Positions 1 to 6,754 of a stretch of 64,000 bases of DNA are shown here, in pieces. Source of the stretch: Pandoraea aquatica (GTDB lineage: Bacteria > Pseudomonadota > Gammaproteobacteria > Burkholderiales > Burkholderiaceae). The notes beneath the pieces were generated by a model. That model had not been told where the DNA came from, made no database searches, and saw only the letters and a program-made list of their open reading frames with translations. Position numbers and translations under genes: made by a program. Position 1 is the stretch's first letter, and every line of letters starts with the position of its first letter. Location of the stretch: the NCBI RefSeq assembly GCF_902459565.1, contig NZ_CABPSN010000001.1:62001-126000 (forward strand), in the 5' to 3' direction.

Positions 1-448
1 TTTCGCGCAGATGCCGTTCGGCCATGCGATTGCCATCGCATTCTTCCTGCTGTTGCTGTTCGCCGCGCTCACCTCGGCGGTGTCGCTGTTCGAGCCGGTC
101 GCGGCCTTTCTGATCGACGAATATCAATGGCAGCGTGGTCCGGCGGTCCTCGCTGTCTTCGTCGCGACATTCCTGTTCGGTGCGCCGGCGGCACTGTCGT
201 TCGGCGTCTGGTCGGACGTGCGACTGTTCGATCGCACGATCTTCGATCTGATGGACTATGTCACCGTCAATCTGCTGATGCCGGCGGGCGGGCTGTGCAT
301 CGCGATCTTCGTCGGTGCGTTCATCTGGCCCAAGGCGCGTACCGTGCTGGATGGCTCGCGCGCGCAGTGGTTCGTGCCAGTCTGGCGCGTGTTGTTGCTG
401 GTGCTCACCCCGATCGCCATCTTCGGCGTCTGGTACCAGACGTTCTAA
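1..448 (+). CDS. Sodium:neurotransmitter symporter (NSS/SNF) family transporter, C-terminal part
   Basis: The reading frame is open from the left edge (first full codon at base 2), so the 5' part of the gene lies outside the window. The visible ~149 residues carry the late part of an NSS transporter: a helix with the LTSAVSLFEP segment that fits the conserved TM8 region, a second helix, the ALSFGVWSD connection, the FDLMDYVTVNLLMP helix and a final hydrophobic segment before the stop. The family couples Na+ influx to amino-acid uptake across the inner membrane; the substrate cannot be told from this part. A strong hairpin follows the stop at 481-514, shared with the convergent gor gene. Confidence 0.85.
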   Translation, partial: FAQMPFGHAIAIAFFLLLLFAALTSAVSLFEPVAAFLIDEYQWQRGPAVLAVFVATFLFGAPAALSFGVWSDVRLFDRTIFDLMDYVTVNLLMPAGGLCIAIFVGAFIWPKARTVLDGSRAQWFVPVWRVLLLVLTPIAIFGVWYQTF

Positions 449-480
449 AGTTCTAAAGCTTCGACACGGATAACCCGTCG

Positions 481-514
481 CGGGCGCTGATCACGACAGT
501 GACTTCAGCGCCCG
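481..514. terminator. Bidirectional terminator-like hairpin
   Basis: CGGGCGCTGA at 481-490 is exactly complementary to TCAGCGCCCG at 505-514. A further short pairing (TCAC with GTGA) lies inside the loop. It sits between two convergent genes (NSS transporter ending at 448, gor ending at 525), where a shared terminator is expected. There is no clear T-tract on either side. Confidence 0.6.
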
Positions 515-524
515 ATCAACCGAT

Positions 525-1886
525 TTACGCCACGGGTGTGCGCATCGTCACCCATTCTTCGGCGGCCGTCGGGTGCACGGCCAGCGTGCGGTCGAAGTCG
601 GCCTTCGTGGCACCCATCGACAGCGCGACGCCCAGCAACTGCACCTGTTCTCCTGCGTGATCCCCGACCATATGCGCGCCGACGATCTTGTCGGTCGCGC
701 CGTCGACGAGCAGCTTCATCAGCATCTTTTCCTGACGGCCCGACAGCGTTGCCTTGAGCGGGCGGAAGATGGCCTTGTACACCTTGAGCTGTGCGTATTG
801 CGCACGCGCCTCACTCTCGGTGAGTCCCACCACGCCGATTTCCGGTGTGCTGAACACCGCCGTCGGAATCAGTTTGTGATCCACGCGTGTGGTGCGCTCC
901 CCGAATACCGTATCCGCGAACGCCTGACCTTCGCGAATCGCCATCGGCGTGAGATTGACGCGATCGGTGACATCGCCCACGGCGAAGATCGACGGCACGT
1001 TCGTGCGCGAGAACTCGTCGACGATCACTGCACCCTTGTCGTTGAGCGCCACGCCACTGGCCGCGAGTCCGAGTCCTTGCGTGTACGGCACACGCCCGGC
1101 AGCGCTCAGCAGCACATCCGCATCGTGCGCGCTGCCGTCCGACAGCGTAATGCGCAATCGGTCCTGAATCTTCTCGGCTCGCTGAATCGTGCGCTCAAGC
1201 AGGATCTCGATGCCTCGCTCGCGATACGCGGCTTCGAGCGACGTCCGGACTTCCTCGTCGAATCCGCGCAGCAAATGCGGCCCGCGATGCACGACCGTCA
1301 CCTTTGAGCCCAGTCCAGCGAAAACACCCGCGAATTCCAGCGCAATGTAACCGCCGCCGACGATCGTGATCCGCTCGGGGAGCGATTCGAGATGAAATAC
1401 TTCGTTTGACGAAATGGCGTGCTCGCGTCCGACGAAGTGCGGCTGATCTGCCGGACGGCCGCCTGTTGCGATCAGGATGTTGCGTGCGGTAATGCGCTCA
1501 CCGGTCGCGGGCAGCACGACCGTATGCGGGCCTTCGACCACGGCGCGCGCGGCGACGAGTTTCGCACCCGCACGTTCGAGGTTGGTCTTGTAGATGCCTT
1601 CGAGTCGCGCAATCTCGGTGTCTTTGCGGGCGATCAGCGTTTTCCAGTCGAACTTGGGAGAGGGGACTTCCCAGCCGAAACCGGCGGCATCTTCGAACTC
1701 GTCAGCAAAACGGCTGGCGTAGACGAACAGCTTCTTCGGTACGCAACCGCGAATGACGCACGTGCCACCCACGCGAAACTCTTCGGCGACTTTCACGCGC
1801 GCGCCGTATTGCGCAGCGACGCGCGCGGCCCGCACGCCGCCCGAACCGGCACCGATCACGAACAGATCCACATCGAACTGGGACAT
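525..1886 (-). CDS. gor: Glutathione-disulfide reductase
   Basis: A 453-residue FAD-dependent pyridine-nucleotide disulfide oxidoreductase that reduces oxidised glutathione with NADPH in the cytosol. The FAD-binding GAGSGG motif is near residues 12-17. The redox-active pair is Cys43 and Cys48 in GGTCVIRGCVPKK, the form usual for glutathione reductases rather than lipoamide dehydrogenases or mercuric reductases. A second dinucleotide fold (VGGGYIALEFA) lies near residue 175, followed by a basic HRG stretch expected for NADPH. The dimer-interface His-Glu is present in HPTAAEEW (His438, Glu443). Length is normal. The start is supported by AAAGGAG eight bases upstream. It is monocistronic and convergent with the preceding transporter gene. 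Confidence 0.95.
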   Translation of the reverse strand: MSQFDVDLFVIGAGSGGVRAARVAAQYGARVKVAEEFRVGGTCVIRGCVPKKLFVYASRFADEFEDAAGFGWEVPSPKFDWKTLIARKDTEIARLEGIYKTNLERAGAKLVAARAVVEGPHTVVLPATGERITARNILIATGGRPADQPHFVGREHAISSNEVFHLESLPERITIVGGGYIALEFAGVFAGLGSKVTVVHRGPHLLRGFDEEVRTSLEAAYRERGIEILLERTIQRAEKIQDRLRITLSDGSAHDADVLLSAAGRVPYTQGLGLAASGVALNDKGAVIVDEFSRTNVPSIFAVGDVTDRVNLTPMAIREGQAFADTVFGERTTRVDHKLIPTAVFSTPEIGVVGLTESEARAQYAQLKVYKAIFRPLKATLSGRQEKMLMKLLVDGATDKIVGAHMVGDHAGEQVQLLGVALSMGATKADFDRTLAVHPTAAEEWVTMRTPVA

Positions 1887-1944
1887 TGCTGACTCCTTTA
1901 TGTCATTGGGCTCACCGGACAGTCGGTCGATGGCCCTGTGCTTC

Positions 1945-2213
1945 TAGGGTCTGTTCACATTAATACGGGTTCGTGAACGTGTTCTACCGGCTGGCTGGCA
2001 AGGCGCCCGCAGCGCCGCTTGGTCACTCCAAGCAAGCTGCGGGCAACGCCGCCAGACGGCCGGTAGGGCACGTTCCCTTCGGGTTGTCCACCCAAAGGGG
2101 CGATCGCGGCGTCATGATCCTCGCGAATATTCCCGATATTCGCTTCGGCTCATTCCTTGCGCTCGCCCCTTTGGCCGGGCAACACGAGCCCGTATTAATG
2201 TGAACAGACCCTA
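1945..2213. mobile_element. MITE-like palindromic element with 25-bp terminal inverted repeats
   Basis: Bases 1945-1969 and 2189-2213 are perfect 25-bp inverted repeats (outer end TAGGGTCTGTTCACAT, inner end TAATACGGG). The interior folds further: a 29-30 nt imperfect hairpin runs from TACCGGC at 1986 to GCCGGTA at 2059-2065, and CCAAAGGGGCGA near 2092 pairs with TCGCCCCTTTGG near 2163. No protein of useful length is encoded. TA lies at both outer ends and could be a 2-bp target duplication or part of the repeat. The structure fits a non-autonomous miniature element or a repetitive extragenic palindrome family; no transposase in this window would mobilise it. Confidence 0.65.
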
Positions 2214-2705
2214 ACGTTGAGCGATTGTGCCAGAGACATGCTCCCTACATCGGGCGGCCGTCGGCATTTTCGGAAGCGTCCGAGTCCCGGGTGAGTCAAC
2301 GCCGCATTGACCACCGTGACTACCGTTACTACCGTCGAAACGCCGTCGGCCCTCGCCATAAGGCACATCGTCCGTCAATTCGGGTTTTCGCGCGGTCGTA
2401 CGCTTTTCTTGATCCACATCAATGCGTCAGATGAAACGCGGGACGACAATCGAAGCGTCGAAAGTCGATCAATGCTTCACCGGCGAGCGCGGACACCGGC
2501 CCACAAGGCGGTCAAAGCGTATCGTCGATGATCAATCGCGGCTGCCGGATGTTTCTGAAGTGAAACAGATCTCGGGAATTCTTCGGACATCTGCGAATGG
2601 TGGAATAAGAAGTGCATAAGAATCAAACGGTTGTCTCTCATGGTCCGAAATTTGCTCTGACTATCCCAAGACAGGCGGGGATCACCGCCGATACACGAGG
2701 ATGTC
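2214..2705. other. Intergenic stretch without a recognised gene
   Basis: Between the palindromic element and the small secreted protein I see no coding region with convincing codon use, start site or homology. Short imperfect repeats of ACCGT(G/T)ACT occur around 2309-2335. A promoter for the next gene is probably in the AT-richer part at 2560-2660, but no clear -35/-10 pair stands out. Confidence 0.4.
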
Positions 2706-3230
2706 ATGACGAAGTCGCTTACCCGCCTGATGGGCGCCAGTGCGGCGCTGGCGTTGTTGTGTTGCTTCTGGATGGTGGCATCGGCACATGCCGCCAGTCC
2801 GCCGCACACCGTGAATCCCACCGGTGTGACGGCGGCGACGAAGGCCGCAACGGCGCAAGCCAAGCCTGGCGTCCGGCCGACACGGGCCGCACGTTCGAAG
2901 CGTGCGGCCCGAGCGTCGGCCCGAGTGTCGCCCCATACGCCGCCGGGTTCGCCGCCGGCGGCGCTCGTTGGTGTGGCTCCCGCACCGTGGCACGACGTTT
3001 TCGCGGATGCAGGCGCGTGGGCGTCAGACCCGGTCATCGTCAGCGGTCGGACGTTAAGCGGCACGCTCGGCAATGCCGGGCTGACGTCGGGCACGGACGC
3101 CATGGTCACCGGACCGCGCGCTGGTCTGACAGGGCTGTATCAGACGCTCTGGCATCGCGCGTTGACCAATCCTGTCCTCAATACCCAGCTTTTTGCGGGT
3201 GCACCGGAATACTTCGGACTGCATTTCTAA
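2706..3230 (+). CDS. Small secreted protein of unknown function
   Basis: The 174-residue product begins with a clear Sec signal peptide: a basic start, a hydrophobic stretch over residues 8-25 and a likely cleavage site after ASAHA near residue 29. The mature part is low-complexity at first (Ala, Arg, Pro and Thr rich, residues 30-90) and then becomes more ordered, with Trp, Gly and Tyr residues towards an end at GLHF. A GAGG lies five bases before ATG 2706. I do not recognise a family. Longer overlapping frames on both strands lack a signal peptide and sensible composition and are taken as chance. The location is probably periplasm or outside the cell. Confidence 0.55.
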   Translation: MTKSLTRLMGASAALALLCCFWMVASAHAASPPHTVNPTGVTAATKAATAQAKPGVRPTRAARSKRAARASARVSPHTPPGSPPAALVGVAPAPWHDVFADAGAWASDPVIVSGRTLSGTLGNAGLTSGTDAMVTGPRAGLTGLYQTLWHRALTNPVLNTQLFAGAPEYFGLHF

Positions 3231-3659
3231 GCGTTTGCGCTTCGCGGATCGCATCGCCGTTTCATTTGCGATGCATTTCCGGCACCCCGATCGTCCGGAT
3301 CTTCGAAGGCCCGGTACACCCTGAATACCTCGCGTGCGGCATTCACCGCCGCGTTGATCGTCGTCCCGTGCACCCGAATGCACGCTGGACTGCCTCACTT
3401 CGCCTCGCACTTCGCCTCGCACTTCACCTCGCACTTCACCTCGCATTTCGCCTCGCATTTCGCCTATTCCCCGCCACGCTTGCCTATGCCGTGCCCATGC
3501 TGCCTCACGTTGAGTTGGGGCCGGCCGCCAGCGGTACACGCCTATGCCCCGTGCTTGCCTCGCCAAGTTCAATGCGGGTAGGATTGATCCGCAGTTCAAG
3601 CGTGGCATTTCCTCAAGACATGCCGACTGCCGGCATGCCATTCCGTTCTGGAGCCCCCT
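3231..3659. other. Intergenic stretch containing a 12-bp tandem repeat
   Basis: Between the small secreted protein and the DASS transporter there is no supported gene. The stretch includes a six-copy 12-bp repeat listed separately and presumably the transporter promoter, which I cannot place. Confidence 0.4.
3396..3467. repeat. Six tandem copies of a 12-bp unit
   Basis: Consensus CACTTCGCCTCG. The copies start at 3396, 3408, 3420, 3432, 3444 and 3456; units 3-4 carry an A and units 5-6 a T substitution, and the last unit degenerates at its end. The period is a multiple of three, so it leaves reading frames open on both strands (for example GEVR repeats on minus), which explains spurious long frames here. 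Confidence 0.9.
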
Positions 3660-5150
3660 ATGAGCACGCCTGACGTTTCTGTGCAAAGCCCTCCCCAGAA
3701 GAAAGCGATACCCATCGGGCTGATTGCCGGTGTGGTCGTGATGATTGCCGTGCTCTTTATTCCGATGCCCGACGATCTGCCGGTCGCAGGCCATCGCATG
3801 CTGGCGATTCTCGCCTTCGCCGTGGTGGTGTGGATTACCGAGGCCGTGTCGTACGAGGCCAGCGCCATCATCATCACGTCATTGATGGCGTTTCTCGTGG
3901 GCACCGCGCCCACGGTGCAGGATCCGAGCGTCGAGTACGGCACGTCACGCGCGATCAGCATGGCGCTTGCCGGGTTCTCCAACTCGGCGCTCGCGCTGGT
4001 GGCTGGTGCGCTCTTCATCGCTGCGGCGATGACACTCACCGGGCTCGATCGTCGCATCGCACTCGTGACCCTCTCCAAAATCGGGACCAGCACGCGCCGC
4101 GTGATGATCGGCGCCGTTGCCGTCACCATCCTGCTCTCGCTTGTCGTGCCCAGCGCCACCGCCCGTAGCGCCTGTGTGGTGCCGATCATGATGGGGGTGA
4201 TTGCCGCGTTCGGCGTCGACAAGCGCTCGAACATCGCCGCCGGCATCATGATCATCGTGGCGCAGGCGACCAGTATCTGGAACGTCGGTATTCAGACGGC
4301 GGCCGCCCAGAACCTGCTGACCGTGGGCTTCATGGACAAGATGCTCGGCGACCGTATCACGTGGGCCGAGTGGCTCGTCGCCGGCGCGCCGTGGGCGATC
4401 ATCATGTCGGTGGTGCTGGTGGTGCTCGTGCTCAAGCTGATGCCGCCCGAGGCGGACGCCATCGCCGGTGGCAAGGAAGCCGTGGAAGCGCAGCTGCGCG
4501 AAATGGGCCCGATGACGAGTTCGCAGAAGCGTCTGCTGGCCGTGTCGATCGGACTGCTGCTGTTCTGGGCGACGGAAGGCAAGCTGCACCGCTTCGATAC
4601 CACTTCGGTCACGTACGTCGGTCTTGTGGTGCTGATGTTGCCGCGCTTTGGCGTGATGACCTGGAAGGACGTGCAGTCGCGCATTCCCTGGGGCACCGTG
4701 ATCGTGTTCGGGGTCGGTATCAGTCTTGGCACCGCATTGCTTACGACGCAGGCAGGGCAGTGGCTGGGCAATCACGTGGTGGCCGCAACGGGCCTCGATT
4801 CTCTGCCGACGCTGTCGATCTTCGCGATTCTTGCCGCATTCCTCATCCTCATTCACCTGGGTTTCGCGAGCGCCACGGCGCTGACGTCGGCCATGCTGCC
4901 GATCCTGATTGCCGTGTTGCAAACCTTGCCGGGCGACTTCAACCGGTTGGGCATGACCATGTTGCTCGGCTTCACGGTCAGCTTCGGTTTCATCCTGCCG
5001 ATCAACGCACCGCAGAACATGGTGTGTCTGGGCACCGACACGTTCACTGCCAAGCAATTCGCCAAGGTGGGGATCATTGTCACCGTGGTGGGTTACGCCT
5101 TGTTGCTGGTGTTCGCTGCGACGTACTGGCGCTGGCTGGGCTGGTTGTAA
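3660..5150 (+). CDS. DASS (SLC13) family sodium/anion symporter
   Basis: A 496-residue, highly hydrophobic inner-membrane protein of the divalent anion:sodium symporter family, which imports di- and tricarboxylates or similar anions, some members by exchange. The first substrate/cation-site hairpin is visible as PSATARSACVVPI near residues 164-176, equivalent to the PSNTAR element of CitT-type carriers, and the second as LPINAPQNMVCLGT near residue 447. Two symmetric halves are separated by a charged loop around residues 270-300. GGAG at 3650-3653 supports the start. It is followed after 36 bp by an LDH2-family dehydrogenase, which suggests uptake and oxidation of one hydroxy acid (for example malate, lactate or sulfolactate); the actual substrate is unknown. 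Confidence 0.85.
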   Translation: MSTPDVSVQSPPQKKAIPIGLIAGVVVMIAVLFIPMPDDLPVAGHRMLAILAFAVVVWITEAVSYEASAIIITSLMAFLVGTAPTVQDPSVEYGTSRAISMALAGFSNSALALVAGALFIAAAMTLTGLDRRIALVTLSKIGTSTRRVMIGAVAVTILLSLVVPSATARSACVVPIMMGVIAAFGVDKRSNIAAGIMIIVAQATSIWNVGIQTAAAQNLLTVGFMDKMLGDRITWAEWLVAGAPWAIIMSVVLVVLVLKLMPPEADAIAGGKEAVEAQLREMGPMTSSQKRLLAVSIGLLLFWATEGKLHRFDTTSVTYVGLVVLMLPRFGVMTWKDVQSRIPWGTVIVFGVGISLGTALLTTQAGQWLGNHVVAATGLDSLPTLSIFAILAAFLILIHLGFASATALTSAMLPILIAVLQTLPGDFNRLGMTMLLGFTVSFGFILPINAPQNMVCLGTDTFTAKQFAKVGIIVTVVGYALLLVFAATYWRWLGWL

Positions 5151-5186
5151 TGCGCGCCTGCTGCGCTCGATGAATAAGGAGTCACT

Positions 5187-6239
5187 ATGCGAATCCCCCT
5201 GAAAGACGCCGTCGACTTCGGCAAACAACTGCTGCTCGCGCAAGGCGTGCCGGACGACATCGCGCTCGACGTCGCCGAGCATCTCGTGGAATCGGATCGT
5301 GTCGGCTATGCGAGTCACGGACTGTCGATTCTGCCGACCTATCGCAAAGTGCTTGAGGACGGTCAGGTCAACCCGACCGGACGCCCGACCGTGCTCACTG
5401 ACCACGGCAATCTGTTGTTGTTCGAGGGCAATCGCGGCTTCGGTCAGCACGTGGGCAAGTTCGTGGTGGAGCATGCGATTGCGCGCGCCTTCGACAAAGG
5501 CGTGGCGATTCTGACGCTGCGCAACAGCCACCATCTGGGCCGCATGGGGCAGTATGGCGAGATGGCTGCCCATCAGGGGTTGGTGTTCATGGCGTTCACG
5601 AACGTGACGAACCGTCAGCCGATGGTTGCCCCGTTCGGCGGCAGCGAGCCGCGTCTCACGACCAATCCGTTGTGTTTTGCGGGGCCGTTGCCGAACAATC
5701 GTCCGCCATTGGTGGTCGACATGGCAACGAGCGCCATCGCCATCAATAAGGCGCGTGTGTTGGCGGCCGAAGGCAAACAGGCCCCGCCGGGCTCGCTGAT
5801 CGACGGCTACGGCAATCCGTCCACCGATCCGAATGCGCTCTTCACCGAACCGTTCGGTGCATTGCTGCCGTTCGGCGGTCACAAGGGCTACGCGCTAGGC
5901 ATCGTGACGGAGCTGTTGGCGGGCGTGCTTTCGGGGGGCGGTACGATTCAGCCGGAGCATCCGCGCGCGGGTGTGGCGACGAACAACATGTTCGCCATCG
6001 TGCTCAACCCGCAGGTCGACTTTGCGGCGACGTGGCGCTCGCATGAGGTCGAGGCGTTCATCGATTATCTGACGTCGTGCCCACCGCAGCCGGGCTTCGA
6101 CCGTGTGCAGTATCCCGGCGAGTACGAAGCGGACAATCGCAAGAAGCACCACGATCACATCGATCTGACGACGCCGATCTGGGAGTCGCTGATGAAGATG
6201 TCGACAGAGCTTGGTGTCGCTACGCCACGAACGCTGTGA
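5187..6239 (+). CDS. LDH2/malate dehydrogenase-family 2-hydroxyacid oxidoreductase (YbiC/ComC type)
   Basis: A 350-residue NAD(P)-dependent oxidoreductase of the LDH2 (malate, ureidoglycolate, sulfolactate) family, unrelated to classical Rossmann lactate dehydrogenases. Family marks visible are DRVGYASHG with the conserved His44, [11 protein letters not shown] (His115/116) and the glycine-rich [13 protein letters not shown] near residues 228-240. An AAGGAG precedes ATG 5187 at good spacing. It closely follows the DASS transporter and probably forms an operon with it, converting the imported 2-hydroxy acid to the 2-oxo acid in the cytosol. Substrate choice within the family cannot be made from motifs alone. 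Confidence 0.85.
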   Translation: MRIPLKDAVDFGKQLLLAQGVPDDIALDVAEHLVESDRVGYASHGLSILPTYRKVLEDGQVNPTGRPTVLTDHGNLLLFEGNRGFGQHVGKFVVEHAIARAFDKGVAILTLRNSHHLGRMGQYGEMAAHQGLVFMAFTNVTNRQPMVAPFGGSEPRLTTNPLCFAGPLPNNRPPLVVDMATSAIAINKARVLAAEGKQAPPGSLIDGYGNPSTDPNALFTEPFGALLPFGGHKGYALGIVTELLAGVLSGGGTIQPEHPRAGVATNNMFAIVLNPQVDFAATWRSHEVEAFIDYLTSCPPQPGFDRVQYPGEYEADNRKKHHDHIDLTTPIWESLMKMSTELGVATPRTL

Positions 6240-6256
6240 TGGGAGAAGTGAAATAC

Positions 6257-6682
6257 ATGGCATTACTCAAGGTAGATGTGGTCAGTACCGAGCGTGCGAT
6301 TTTCTCGGGCGAGGCGCGCTTCGTCGAAGTGCCCGGCTCGTCGGGGGAGTTGGGTGTGTTGCCGGGCCACACGCCGTTGCTTACAGGCGTGCGGCCGGGC
6401 ACGGTGCGCATCGAGGGCGCAGACGGGACCGAGACGTTTCTCTACATCGCCGGTGGTTTCGTAGAAATCCAGCCGGATCGCGTGACGGTGCTGGCTGACA
6501 CGGCGATGCGCGCCGACAGCCTCGATCACGCGCGTGCCGAGCGAGCGCGTGAGGCCGCCGCCGCATTGCTGGAGCAGCAGACGGGCGACATCGACTACGC
6601 GAAGGCGCAGGCCGAGTTGGCGGAAGCGGTCGCGCAATTGCAGGCGATCCGGCGTGCGCGCAAGCAGAAGGCGTCGTCGTAG
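6257..6682 (+). CDS. atpC: ATP synthase F1 epsilon subunit, stand-alone gene
   Basis: The 141-residue product has the normal epsilon layout: an N-terminal beta-sandwich with [24 protein letters not shown] (written here in part: [13 protein letters not shown] near residues 29-41) and [19 protein letters not shown], then a C-terminal two-helix region rich in Ala, Arg and Glu. ATG 6257 has GGGAGAAG eight bases upstream; an upstream extension in the same frame overlaps the dehydrogenase and is not supported. Epsilon normally ends the atpIBEFHAGDC operon, but here the neighbours are a dehydrogenase and a toxin operon. It may be a second copy, a relocated copy or a remnant; it is full length with intact motifs. 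Confidence 0.9.
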   Translation: MALLKVDVVSTERAIFSGEARFVEVPGSSGELGVLPGHTPLLTGVRPGTVRIEGADGTETFLYIAGGFVEIQPDRVTVLADTAMRADSLDHARAERAREAAAALLEQQTGDIDYAKAQAELAEAVAQLQAIRRARKQKASS

Positions 6683-6754
6683 TGGCGGCGTGCGCCGATG
6701 CGTGTTCATCTGCGCACCCAGTTCACGTCGATTCGATTTGTTCCCCCATCACGG

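Noticed and set aside
2612-3673. Long frame of 353 residues on plus
   Set aside because: It has no signal, Shine-Dalgarno sequence or sensible composition, overlaps the signal-peptide protein in another frame and is held open by the 12-bp repeat.
3054-3794. Minus-strand frame with GEVR/GEMR repeats
   Set aside because: The repeat comes from the 12-bp DNA repeat and the frame runs into the DASS gene; no supporting start.
3945-5882. 645-residue minus frame opposite the DASS and dehydrogenase genes
   Set aside because: His/Arg/Gln-rich composition and full overlap with two well-supported genes mark it as an antisense shadow.
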